Below are positions 39,158-48,639 of a DNA stretch of 64,000 nucleotides, in pieces (within the stretch, counting starts at the first letter, position 1; every line of letters begins with the position of its first letter). Position numbers and translations under genes: made by a program. Source of the stretch: Paenibacillus farraposensis. GTDB taxonomy: Bacteria; Bacillota; Bacilli; Paenibacillales; Paenibacillaceae. Under the pieces are notes generated by a model. The model did not search any database. It had not been told where the DNA came from and saw nothing but the letters and a program-made list of their open reading frames with translations. The stretch is taken from the NCBI RefSeq assembly GCF_020736845.1, contig NZ_JAFFQR010000043.1, forward strand, positions 124,001-188,000, in the 5' to 3' direction.

Positions 39158-42100
39158 TTGAAACGATTGCTATCCATGTTGCTGACGGTTGGTCTCATCA
39201 TTGGCTTGGTGCCGGCGGCCCTGGTAGGTACGGCTCATGCTGCAACGGGAACTTATTTTATTTTTCCGAATGAGAAATATGATGCTGATTCGGCCAGAGT
39301 AGTAAACACGGACCGTGTTACAGTGAACGGTACGATAAATGGAGTGAACGGAAGCACGATATCTTATAGTGTATTCCAACTCTCCAAAAATGGAACGGAC
39401 CTTAACGTAGTTAATAAGAATGAGAGTCAAAAAGGCGGAATTACAGTCAGTGGCTCGACGCTGAATGTTACAGACATTAAGCTGTTTCCCGGCTTGAACC
39501 GAATTACATTCCAAAGCAGCCAAAACTCGGCGGACATGAAGGACTCTATTTATATTGAGTATCAAGATGGACCGAAGCTGTATGATTTGACTGCTACGCT
39601 GAATGGTGTAACCGAGCAGTTGATAGAAAATCAAACAGCTGTACTGACTGACGCGCGTAATAGCGGATCGGATGACGTTAAAGTAGTCATTCAAGGTACG
39701 GCGCCTAATGCTGACAGTGTAACGCTCACTTCTACAAAAAGCAGTAATTCGTATAACATTACTTCATTTACCGGCTATAAACTGACAGGTAGTGTCGTAC
39801 TCAGTCCAGGTAAGAATATAGTTACTATTAAAGTAGGCAACGGAACACAGGCCCTTACAGTTACGCGCGAAATTACGATTTATACGGGCAAACCTGAATT
39901 TTCCGATTTGAGTCTGAACAAGGATGGAAATGTTTCTGCCGATTTGGCCACTTCGCCTGACTTCACCGTTTCATCTACGAGTGGAATTGTATTAAAGGGT
40001 AAAGTGCTCGCTCCATCCGGTGCTTCTTATCCAACAGTCAGTAAAATTAATGCCAGATTTACGGATGTAAGCAATAATGGCAGTGCAATTGGTGATACCA
40101 ATGGAATTGATGCAACGATTGATACTGCAAACGTTGTTACATCTAATGGCTATAAAGTTTATCCATTCCAGGTGACCGTACCTGATGGTATCGTCACGGA
40201 CCACTTAATTCGAACAGCCCTGAGTGTTGGTTTTGCGGATGGCACAAATTCAAGTGCATCGGCTGTCCAATTTACATTGCGCAGCAGTACTCAGCCTTAC
40301 ATTGATGATGTGAATTATCTGTCTGGTTTTAATAATCAATTGTTAAACAGAATTAAGGGTAGCGGGTCTGATCAAGCAGCTGCCCTGGATGAAGCTATGA
40401 AATTGACCGGAAGCTCTATGAAGAACAAGACTACGGATGCTCCTTCAGTGCCTATAGGTATGGAGTTTATCGTTGTTAACGGCGCTCCTTCTTCGATTGC
40501 TGAACTTTCCGGTGTATCCGTTCATCCGGTGGGTTCGCCTCAAGATGTGATCCGGACAATCAATGGCAAGGCAACACAAGTGAAAAAAATCGTTGCTTAT
40601 GTAGATACTCTGCCTAAAGAAGGGCAAAACGTACTGAATTTCTACCTGAATGGCGACACAGGCAAATTGGTTAATGCAACAGTAAACCTATTGCAGGGTC
40701 CTTTTATGAAATACGATACTATCTATGACGGGCAACAAATTCCGTTGAATACTTCAAGTGCAAACCTGAATTCCTATAAACTGACTCAATTGGGTTACTT
40801 CAAAGGTAAATTGCTTGATGTAAGCAACACAGCAGATATTCATTACACTGGCGCTAACCGCAATGTATTCTTATATGTCAACAATGTGCTGGTTGATCTG
40901 GATGGCTCAGGTGTGAACTTTAAGCTGGCGTCTTCCTCGGAAGCAGCTGCAGCCAATGCGCTGGCGAACGGGAATAATGAAATCAAGTTTGTGTATAAGC
41001 CAGGTATTGAGTACACCAATACAGTAAAAGTAAACTTTACACAGACGAATATCCCGGTCATTCCGGTGCCTAATACACAAGGAATTATCCCTTTTACACC
41101 AGTTACCGGCTTGAGCAGTACGCCAAAATATAGCGAGATTGCACCGAAAGCAAAAGATGCTAATTTCACTAAGGTAGATGACACGAACTACAAAACATCT
41201 CTGAAAAACATCAATGTATTTGGTACTTTCAGTATAGCTGATTTGGGTAAAGCAGATCAGGTAAATGGTTCATTAAGTGACATTGCGAATAAAGATCAAT
41301 ATATTCTGGAGATTAAGGGCTCGGACGGCACTGAGATGAACTGGACGCTGAATAATGAGTTTTTCTCATCAGAAGATGCCAAGACAGCGTACAACTCCGG
41401 CGCTACTACTGATAAATTTACAAGCAAAGATTTAAAGGACCTGCTTGTGTACTATCATCCGGATAAAAAGTATTTCAGCTTTGTGTTGAAAAACCAAACC
41501 GTTCCGCAAGATGGAACACCGGTAGCTTATAATATTACCTTGTACAACAGTGGCAAGAACGGACCATTTGCTACTTTCCGACTGCAAGTATCCGGTCAAT
41601 CCACAGCTTTTGATATTTTACGTCCGCTCCCTGAAAAGAGAATCGTGAATCAAAACTTTGTACAAGTTATTGTGAATGCACCTAATGCGGATAGTGTTAC
41701 AGTGGGTAAGGAAACAGCAGTTCAAGAGGGATTTGACTCTGATTATGACGGCACTGTTGATTACCCTTCAGCTTATAAAGCCATCTTTACGGGTCTAAAA
41801 GCCAATAAAGATACTAAGATTGACGTGGTGGTCACAAAAGGTAAGGAAAAAACGAAGCAGACTATCACTGTTAAATATGTGCCTACGAATATCCCTGGCG
41901 AGCAGTACATGGAAGCCATGAAAACATCACACAAAGTGTTTGATGGCAATCTGACACTTTCCTTTGCAAAAGGAACCAGTCTGATCCGCCGGGATTACGA
42001 TCAGCCTCAACAGTTCAAAAATCAGGTGTTCTCTGGCCATACCTTGTATTTTGCAATAGCAAATAGCGAAGATGGTGTAGTGGACCGTCATGAATTTGAA

Positions 42101-43174
42101 ACTGAAAAAGCATTGTCGGATATGAAGAGCCTGATTGCTGATGGAAGTAAATACTTTAACAGAGAATTCCCAACTCGCTTTAACATGTCGAGTCCGGTAT
42201 TCTGGATTGACCCAGGTGTAGCAGATGATATTAAAACAGATAAGTATGATCCGGTAACTTATGGTGCGGATCCTTACCAATTGGCTAATAAGTCGCAAAA
42301 TGACGACAGTAAGATCAAAAATTTCTACTGGCGTGATCCAGCTAACGAATTGGTGCCTTCCAAGCGCGGTACATTAACGCTGACGTATGATAATAGTATC
42401 GCTCAGGATGCAGGGAAACAAATGACGGTGTTCTACTTTGATTCTGATATTAAAGATTGGCAGAACATCGGTGGTGTGGTAGATCCGAAGAAACATACCA
42501 TTAAAGTACCGTTTGACCGTTTCGGTTATTATGTCGTCGCTAAGGTTGGAGAAACGTATAGTGATGTCATTAAGCACAAGTACGCCAGAGACTACATTGA
42601 GGCTATTCTGGCTAAAGGTGTCATGAATCCGATGGATCCGATTAATAGCTTTGGACCTGACAGCTATATCAAGAGAGGCGAATTCACGGCCATGATTGTT
42701 AAAGGCCTGCAAATTCCTCTTAATTTCAGCGGAGCCAAGCATTTTGACGACGTGACCATTCCAAATACGATATCAGCAGATGCTCTTTATGATTATCGTT
42801 ATATTGAAACGGCTGCACGGGCCGGCATTATAAAAGGCTCGCAACCGAGAATCTTTATGCCGGAAGATGTAATCACCCGTCAAGATGCAGCGGTCATTAT
42901 CGCCAAGGCATTGGATTTGAAGCTGGAAACAGACCATGACAAGATCATGAAGAGTCTGTCCAAAACCTTCAAAGATGCAGACAAGATTGATTATTACGCA
43001 CAAGCATCTGTGCTGGCTATTGCCAACAAGGGCTTCATCACAGGTTCGCCTGTTGATGCAAGTGATCCGAAGAAAGGGAATATGTTTAACCCTACATCAC
43101 TGACCTTGCGTGGCGATGCAGCCATTATTATTGGTAAAGTTATGGCGGATAAAAAGCTGCTTCCTAAAATCTAA
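39158..43174 (+). CDS. Large exported protein with three C-terminal SLH domains
   Basis: The start is TTG 39158, 8 bases after AAAGGAGG, giving MKRLLSMLLTVGLIIG and a clear signal peptide ending at AHA-A (about residue 28). The mature part of about 1,300 residues is Ser/Thr/Asn-rich beta-type sequence with Ig-like stretches and no recognised enzyme motif. The last 200 residues hold three SLH domains: YSDVIKHKYARDYIEAILAKG, FDDVTIPNTISADALYDYRYIE and FKDADKIDYYAQASVLAIANKG mark their starts (abbreviated signatures). SLH domains bind pyruvylated wall polymer, made with the upstream csaB. Likely a surface-layer or surface-anchored protein. Confidence 0.9.
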   Translation: MKRLLSMLLTVGLIIGLVPAALVGTAHAATGTYFIFPNEKYDADSARVVNTDRVTVNGTINGVNGSTISYSVFQLSKNGTDLNVVNKNESQKGGITVSGSTLNVTDIKLFPGLNRITFQSSQNSADMKDSIYIEYQDGPKLYDLTATLNGVTEQLIENQTAVLTDARNSGSDDVKVVIQGTAPNADSVTLTSTKSSNSYNITSFTGYKLTGSVVLSPGKNIVTIKVGNGTQALTVTREITIYTGKPEFSDLSLNKDGNVSADLATSPDFTVSSTSGIVLKGKVLAPSGASYPTVSKINARFTDVSNNGSAIGDTNGIDATIDTANVVTSNGYKVYPFQVTVPDGIVTDHLIRTALSVGFADGTNSSASAVQFTLRSSTQPYIDDVNYLSGFNNQLLNRIKGSGSDQAAALDEAMKLTGSSMKNKTTDAPSVPIGMEFIVVNGAPSSIAELSGVSVHPVGSPQDVIRTINGKATQVKKIVAYVDTLPKEGQNVLNFYLNGDTGKLVNATVNLLQGPFMKYDTIYDGQQIPLNTSSANLNSYKLTQLGYFKGKLLDVSNTADIHYTGANRNVFLYVNNVLVDLDGSGVNFKLASSSEAAAANALANGNNEIKFVYKPGIEYTNTVKVNFTQTNIPVIPVPNTQGIIPFTPVTGLSSTPKYSEIAPKAKDANFTKVDDTNYKTSLKNINVFGTFSIADLGKADQVNGSLSDIANKDQYILEIKGSDGTEMNWTLNNEFFSSEDAKTAYNSGATTDKFTSKDLKDLLVYYHPDKKYFSFVLKNQTVPQDGTPVAYNITLYNSGKNGPFATFRLQVSGQSTAFDILRPLPEKRIVNQNFVQVIVNAPNADSVTVGKETAVQEGFDSDYDGTVDYPSAYKAIFTGLKANKDTKIDVVVTKGKEKTKQTITVKYVPTNIPGEQYMEAMKTSHKVFDGNLTLSFAKGTSLIRRDYDQPQQFKNQVFSGHTLYFAIANSEDGVVDRHEFETEKALSDMKSLIADGSKYFNREFPTRFNMSSPVFWIDPGVADDIKTDKYDPVTYGADPYQLANKSQNDDSKIKNFYWRDPANELVPSKRGTLTLTYDNSIAQDAGKQMTVFYFDSDIKDWQNIGGVVDPKKHTIKVPFDRFGYYVVAKVGETYSDVIKHKYARDYIEAILAKGVMNPMDPINSFGPDSYIKRGEFTAMIVKGLQIPLNFSGAKHFDDVTIPNTISADALYDYRYIETAARAGIIKGSQPRIFMPEDVITRQDAAVIIAKALDLKLETDHDKIMKSLSKTFKDADKIDYYAQASVLAIANKGFITGSPVDASDPKKGNMFNPTSLTLRGDAAIIIGKVMADKKLLPKI

Positions 43175-43196
43175 TCCTTAAAAAAGCTGAATTTAT

Positions 43197-43256
43197 TAAA
43201 CATCCCTCCATGCGAAAATGGGAATTCCCTTTCATATACATGCGAGGGATGTTTTT
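43197..43256 (+). terminator. Rho-independent terminator after the SLH gene
   Basis: AAACATCCCTC and GAGGGATGTTTTT form the base of a long stem that continues as CATG/CATG inside, followed by T5. Confidence 0.85.
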
Positions 43257-43444
43257 ATAAATCAGCTATTTGACTGGGATTAAGGGCCTATGCCATAATA
43301 GCAATGAGCAGATAACCAATGGTAATGTTTACTGTAATTTTCGTTATGAATTACTACAAATGCATTTAATTTAACATCTTTTTTTTAACTATTTATCTCA
43401 AAATGCGTTTATTATCTGCTTATATATTTTTTTACACATTTATC
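43257..43444 (+). other. A/T-rich gene-free stretch before the ECF promoter
   Basis: Between the terminator and the ECF promoter the DNA is very A/T-rich with several T runs. No gene or sigma-A promoter with good spacing was found. Confidence 0.4.
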
Positions 43445-43470
43445 TGAAACTTTACGTCTATTTCTTCGTA
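43445..43470 (+). promoter_or_regulatory. ECF (sigma-W-type) promoter of the RND operon
   Basis: TGAAAC (43445-43450), exactly 16 bases, CGTA (43467-43470). This is a perfect match to the B. subtilis sigma-W consensus TGAAAC-N16-CGTA. It lies 55 bases before the RND start with no gene between. Confidence 0.75.
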
Positions 43471-43525
43471 GTAGAGGATTAGTGTGCTTAAATATTACAT
43501 AGAGAAATGAGTGGGGAGTGATGAG

Positions 43526-46500
43526 ATGTCTCAGTTTTCGATACGCCGTCCTGTAACAGTATTTATGTTAATTGTTGCTTTGCTAATTGGGGGCGGTATT
43601 TTTGCGTTAAGGCTTCCTGTCGAATTTATGCCGGATATGAAGCTGCCATACGCTGCAGTGGTGACCAGTATTCCAAATGCAACGCCTACTGAGGTTGAGG
43701 AATTGGTGACCAAACCTCTTGAAAAGAGTCTGGCTTCGATTGAGAACGTGGACAAGATTATGTCCGAATCCTCAGAAGGATCATCTATGGTCATGATTCA
43801 ATTTAACTGGGGAGTAGATATGAACCAAGCAACCCTGGACATGCGGGATAAAGTTGATGGGGTTCGAGGGTCTCTTCCAAAGGCAGCAAATGCACCGCGC
43901 GTACTTAAAGTCGATCTTAACGCAACGCCAGTTGTTACTCTCGCTTTTACAGGGGATCAGGATATTAACGAGCTGAAGTCTATTGCTAAAGATATTATTC
44001 AGCCACGTCTTGAAAGAATTTCTGGAGTAGCCTCGGCCAACATGTCAGGTGGGCAAGACCGGCTCGTAAAAATTACGGTAGATCAAGCTAAACTCCAAAG
44101 CTATGGCATCACGCTGGACCAAATCAGCCAAGCGCTAGCAGCTAATAATGTAGCTGGCTCTGCTGGTTCTGTATATCGTGGTAATACAGAAATCCAACTT
44201 CGGGTTCAGGGAGAATATAAAGCTGTTTCAGAAATGGGTGAAACACCAATCCCTGTAGGGAAGGGAAATCTGAAGTTAAAAGATATTGCTACAATTGAAG
44301 ACTCCTCGGAGGAAGCCACGACCATTTCTACATTTAATGGAAAGCCTAGTATTAATATCTCTGTTAATAAAGCTACAGGGGGAAACACCTTAGAAATCGC
44401 CAATTCCGTGAAGGACAGTTTGGCTTCAATTCAGAAGGAACTGCCTTCTGGAACTCAACTGGTATTAGTCTCGGATACTTCCAAGCCTATTAGAGAATCA
44501 GTAAATTCATTAGTAGAACACGCTATCTTAGGACTTGTTATAGCTGCAATCGTGTTGTTACTATTCCTGAATAGTGCGCGTTCTACCATTATTGCCTCTA
44601 TCGTGATTCCAATCTCTTTTGTAGCGACGTTTATGATGATGTATTTCAGCGGACAAACCATCAACGTCATCTCATTAAGTGGTTTGCTGCTGGGGCTAGG
44701 TTCCTTTGTCGATTTTGCCGTCGTTATTCTCGAGAATATTTTTAGGCAACGACATGAAGGCAAGAGTATGCTACAGGGTGCTATTGATGGCTCCAAACAA
44801 GTGGGCAATGCGGTAATGGCATCTGCTCTTGCTCAGATCGTAGTGTTTTTGCCAGTTGTATTTGTAGATGGAATTGCTGGTGTCCTCTTTAAGCCGCTGG
44901 CTTTAACTGTAATTTTCTCTCATATTGCCGCTTTGGTAGTATCGCTTTTGATTGTACCTATGCTGAGTTCTCGCTGGTTGCCTACTGTACCAGATGAGTC
45001 AATATATTTTTCGGGCACTTATAAAGGAATTAACCCGATTATCTGGTTTAACATTGGTTTTGAGAAACTTAGAGGCGGATACCGTCATTTGCTCAAATGG
45101 GGCATTAACCATCGGAAATCTGTGCTGGTCATTACTTTATTAATGTTTATTGCAGCAGGTTTCTTGATCCCTATGGTTAAGGCCGAATTTTTTCCGGAAA
45201 CGGATACAGGTGAGTTTTCACTTTCGGTGAAAATGCCTAACGGTACAGCTTTGGAAGAAACGAATAAGGTTGTTCAAGGGATAGAAAAAGAAATTATGAA
45301 AATCCCAGAACTCGATAAAATGACGGTGACTGTTGGCGCCGGGGGCAATTCGGGTTACTCAGGTGCGACTCCAACTAACTCGGCGGAGCTATCCGTCACA
45401 TTGAAGGATGGACATACTCAGCCAACAGATGATGTAGTGGCTGAACTGCGGAAGAAGTTCGATAACATTCCTGATGCTGAAATTAGAATTCAATCTGCAA
45501 CTGGCCTTTCAAGCGGGTCTGCTGTTCAGATTAACCTGAAAGGTGACGATATTGACGTACTAAGAGAACTCTCAGACAATATTGTGACCGAAGTGAAAGG
45601 CATACCAGGGGTAGTCAATGTAAAAAGCAGCTTGAGTGCAGTGCGTGAAGAATACGAGATCAACGTTAACCGGGAACTTGCCAGCCGATATGGTTTGTCG
45701 GCAACTCAAATTTTGTCGAATGTGAACACTTCCTTTAATGGGTCTGTCGCTACAACTTATCGCACAGGTGAAGATCAGATAGATGTTAGAATATCCTTGC
45801 CGGAGCAGGACCGTCATGACTTGTCCTACCTGCAATCTTTGCGTATTACAACCGCACAAGGTATTGACGTACCTTTGTCGTCGGTGGCAAGCATAGATAA
45901 GCGTGCCGTTCCTGACACCGTTAGTCGTCAAGATCAGTCTCGTCAAGTGCAGATTACTGCTGATATAGACGGAACAGGCGACATCCTTACAGTTAACCAA
46001 AAAATAGACGCTCTTTTGAAAAACACTCATTTCCCTGAAGGCTACAGTGTAGATACCGGGGGCGGACAAAATGAGCAAATGATGGAGTCCTTTACCAATC
46101 TGGCCATAGCTATCCTACTATCTGTAGTGCTGATTTATATGGTTATGGCAGGGCAATTTGAATCGTTGCTTACACCTTTTGTTATTATGTTCTCGGTTCC
46201 GCCTACATTAATAGGTGTGCTTATTGGTTTGGCTGTAACAGGAGCTAGCCTAAGTGTATCAGCTCTGACTGGTTATATTATGCTCGTTGGCCTGGTCGTA
46301 AATAATGCCATCGTCATGATTGATTTAATTATTCAGCTCCGAAAAGAAGGTCAAGATCGGGATGAGGCCATTATTCATGGTGCATCTGAACGGTTGCGCC
46401 CAATTTTGATGACTACGCTTGCTACTGTGCTTGCTTTGATTCCAATGGCATTCGCTACAGGAGAGGGTTCCGATACACAAGCGCCAATGGCTGTTGTTGT

Positions 46501-46669
46501 CGTGTTCGGGTTATCCTTTGCAGCTCTGATTACACTGATTCTTATTCCGGTTGTCTACGTTATCATGGATAACAGAATAGAAAAGCGTAAAGAACGGAAG
46601 TTGAAAAGACAAGCGAAGAGAGAGCTTAAAAAACAAACAAAGCTGCAACAAAAGAATGTTCACATTTAA
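43526..46669 (+). CDS. RND family efflux transporter permease
   Basis: A 1,047-residue AcrB-type protein with 12 membrane helices and two large extracytoplasmic loops, one after helix 1 and one after helix 7. Start ATG 43526 (MSQFSIRRPVTVFML) follows GGGGAG. In helix 4 the usual VDDA reads SFVDFAVVILEN, so one of the two proton-relay Asp is Phe. In helix 10 the relay Lys position reads VVNNAIVMID. Energy coupling may differ from AcrB. The adaptor follows after 20 bases. Substrate unknown. It differs clearly from the second RND protein in the window. Confidence 0.92.
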   Translation: MSQFSIRRPVTVFMLIVALLIGGGIFALRLPVEFMPDMKLPYAAVVTSIPNATPTEVEELVTKPLEKSLASIENVDKIMSESSEGSSMVMIQFNWGVDMNQATLDMRDKVDGVRGSLPKAANAPRVLKVDLNATPVVTLAFTGDQDINELKSIAKDIIQPRLERISGVASANMSGGQDRLVKITVDQAKLQSYGITLDQISQALAANNVAGSAGSVYRGNTEIQLRVQGEYKAVSEMGETPIPVGKGNLKLKDIATIEDSSEEATTISTFNGKPSINISVNKATGGNTLEIANSVKDSLASIQKELPSGTQLVLVSDTSKPIRESVNSLVEHAILGLVIAAIVLLLFLNSARSTIIASIVIPISFVATFMMMYFSGQTINVISLSGLLLGLGSFVDFAVVILENIFRQRHEGKSMLQGAIDGSKQVGNAVMASALAQIVVFLPVVFVDGIAGVLFKPLALTVIFSHIAALVVSLLIVPMLSSRWLPTVPDESIYFSGTYKGINPIIWFNIGFEKLRGGYRHLLKWGINHRKSVLVITLLMFIAAGFLIPMVKAEFFPETDTGEFSLSVKMPNGTALEETNKVVQGIEKEIMKIPELDKMTVTVGAGGNSGYSGATPTNSAELSVTLKDGHTQPTDDVVAELRKKFDNIPDAEIRIQSATGLSSGSAVQINLKGDDIDVLRELSDNIVTEVKGIPGVVNVKSSLSAVREEYEINVNRELASRYGLSATQILSNVNTSFNGSVATTYRTGEDQIDVRISLPEQDRHDLSYLQSLRITTAQGIDVPLSSVASIDKRAVPDTVSRQDQSRQVQITADIDGTGDILTVNQKIDALLKNTHFPEGYSVDTGGGQNEQMMESFTNLAIAILLSVVLIYMVMAGQFESLLTPFVIMFSVPPTLIGVLIGLAVTGASLSVSALTGYIMLVGLVVNNAIVMIDLIIQLRKEGQDRDEAIIHGASERLRPILMTTLATVLALIPMAFATGEGSDTQAPMAVVVVFGLSFAALITLILIPVVYVIMDNRIEKRKERKLKRQAKRELKKQTKLQQKNVHI

Positions 46670-46689
46670 TAATGGGGTGAAGAGAAATA

Positions 46690-48036
46690 ATGAATAAAAA
46701 AAGTGCTCTAATAGCCACGACATTGCTTCTTTCAGTCGCGTTGGCAGGCTGCGGTGGGGGGAAGGCCCCCACTGCTTCCCCTGCTGTCGAAAAAGCAATT
46801 CCAATTCAGGTAGTGAAAGTAGCTAAGGGCAGTATAGCCGATTCAACAGGAATTGTAGGCAGCTTTGCGCCCAAAGATACGACTCAGGTTTCTCCGAAAA
46901 TAAGCGGGAAAATAGAGAAGATTAATTTGACAGTGGGGCAAAAGGTAAACAAAGGGGATATTTTGTTTACGATTGATCAAAAAGACCTTCAGGATACAAT
47001 TACACAAAATCAAGAATCTTATCAGGTAGCACTGGCTAATTTAAAACAGGCGGAGTCTGGAGCAGCACAATCGGTGCAGCAGGCTGAGACCAGTGTAGAC
47101 CAAGCTAAAAGTGCACTTGTTCAGCAGGATAACTCTATTACACAAGCTCAGAATGGGCTGGTAGATGCTCAAAATTCTGTACGCGATGCTCAAAGCACGC
47201 TAACTCGGAATCAGCAACTCTTTAGTGCTGGTGCTGTTTCACAATCTGAATTAGAACAGTCTCAAATAGCGTATAGAAAAGCTCAAACTGCGCTGGAAAA
47301 TGCTCAAATTGCACTTCATAATGCCCAAACTTCCAAGGAGAGCGCTCAAACAACATACAGCAATGCTCAAAAATCATTACGTCTTGCACAGCAGAAAACA
47401 GGTATTGATGTGGCGCGTGCTTCGGTGAATCAGTCCAAGGCTGCTTTGGATACGGCGCGTAGTCAGCTTGTCAACGCTGTAGTCAGAGCCCCTATGTCAG
47501 GCACTATTTCTGTAGTGGCAGGTACAACAGGGCAAATGGTCAGCCCTCAGTCAGCTGTTGTTACCATCGCAAATACCAATCCGATTCTTGCCAAGATCAA
47601 TGTTTCTGAGGAGGATTTGATTAAGCTAAATGTAGGATCCATGGTAACTGTAGGGGTTGACTCGTTAGGCAAGCGAATTGAGGCTAAAGTGACAGCGGTC
47701 AATCCAGTTATGGATAATGATCTTAAGGCATATCCTGTCGAAGTATCTGTCCCCAATCCATCTGGAGAGTTCAAATCCGGTATGGTTGTGAATGTCTATA
47801 TGAAAACAGAAGCTGCACACAATATTCTCGTAACGCAGGATGCAATTACAGAGCAGGCGGGGAAAAAGTATGCATATGTGATTGAGGGATCCACGGCCAA
47901 GCGGGTAGAGGTACAGACAGGCCAGGAGAGTGCCAAACAAGTTGAAGTTACCAAAGGTCTTACCGAAGGGCAGACTATTGCTGTCAAAGGAATAAGTCTG
48001 CTTACAGATGGTGCGAAGGTTAATATAGTGAAGTAA
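46690..48036 (+). CDS. RND adaptor (HlyD/MFP family) lipoprotein
   Basis: A 448-residue membrane-fusion protein. The signal peptide ends in a lipobox (VALAGC), so Cys of about residue 21 would be lipidated and held at the membrane outer face. Then come a lipoyl-like half (SPKISGKIEKINLTVGQKVNKGD), a long Gln/Ala-rich alpha-helical hairpin of about 170 residues with heptads (QAETSVDQAKSALVQQ...), the second lipoyl half (VVRAPMSGTISVVAGTTGQ) and a beta-barrel. The hairpin is longer than in many adaptors, the geometry that contacts TolC in Gram-negatives. It follows the RND gene as one operon. Confidence 0.93.
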   Translation: MNKKSALIATTLLLSVALAGCGGGKAPTASPAVEKAIPIQVVKVAKGSIADSTGIVGSFAPKDTTQVSPKISGKIEKINLTVGQKVNKGDILFTIDQKDLQDTITQNQESYQVALANLKQAESGAAQSVQQAETSVDQAKSALVQQDNSITQAQNGLVDAQNSVRDAQSTLTRNQQLFSAGAVSQSELEQSQIAYRKAQTALENAQIALHNAQTSKESAQTTYSNAQKSLRLAQQKTGIDVARASVNQSKAALDTARSQLVNAVVRAPMSGTISVVAGTTGQMVSPQSAVVTIANTNPILAKINVSEEDLIKLNVGSMVTVGVDSLGKRIEAKVTAVNPVMDNDLKAYPVEVSVPNPSGEFKSGMVVNVYMKTEAAHNILVTQDAITEQAGKKYAYVIEGSTAKRVEVQTGQESAKQVEVTKGLTEGQTIAVKGISLLTDGAKVNIVK

Positions 48037-48297
48037 TTTGTTTTTTGTTATGTATCCGAAAAATTCCGTTACTCCGTCATTTCCTACTACTTAAAGTGTG
48101 TAAGAGTCAAGGGTATCTTTGGCCTTTATATACTTTGCATATTCTATGGGAACTTCTCGATGAATATACTCCATTAGAAGAGCTTTAAAGCATGTGGATA
48201 ATCCTTGTACATTCAAAGTGGAGAAGGTAAAAGTTGTAGGGTGACGGAGAAACAGGTTTATTAGTATAATTATGACTGTCGAAGGCGGAATACATAA
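48037..48297 (+). other. Gene-free stretch upstream of the S-layer-type gene
   Basis: The 603 bases between the adaptor and the next gene hold no supported gene in this first part, and no clear terminator for the RND-adaptor operon was seen. Confidence 0.4.
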
Positions 48298-48358
48298 TCA
48301 AAAAAAATAAATTTTTTTTTTGAAACGGACGCAACTTTTCTGACCCATGCTACGTCTA
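48298..48358 (+). promoter_or_regulatory. A/T tract plus ECF-type promoter of the S-layer/TolC-like unit
   Basis: CGCAAC (48330-48335) followed by TTTT, 17 bases, then CGTCTA (48353-48358), the AAC-TTTT / CGTC pattern of ECF promoters (sigma-M/X/V type). Directly upstream, 48298-48322 is a run of A followed by a run of T, shaped like an UP element. Confidence 0.55.
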
Positions 48359-48419
48359 ATTGGGTGAGTATGAAACAAAGGGGTACAAATCGTAAAGACA
48401 AAATTCGCTAAAAAATATC

Positions 48420-48448
48420 TTTACGGTATTGTTATCACATTGTATAAT
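48420..48448 (+). promoter_or_regulatory. Sigma-A promoter of the S-layer-type gene
   Basis: TTTACG (48420-48425), 17 bases, TATAAT (48443-48448) preceded by TTG. The leader to the first ribosome site is about 100 bases and contains the dyad CTGTGA/TCACAG. Confidence 0.6.
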
Positions 48449-48639
48449 ACTGGAGTACGTCATAAATGGACGCTTTCTTTCAACTAGATTCCAAGCTTCT
48501 GTGATATTGTCACAGATATCATTTTATAAGGGTTCTCATAAAGCTCGGAAAGGAGGTGTAACGACTGATGAGTGACAAGATCCGACAAAAAGACAAAAAT
48601 AATATTTCTGTTTATATTCAAGGAGGAGAAAAAAAGGTT

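Noticed and set aside
48370-48411. 13-codon frame between the ECF-type and sigma-A promoters
   Set aside because: Weak ribosome site and no sign of conservation that I can judge; a leader peptide is possible but unsupported.
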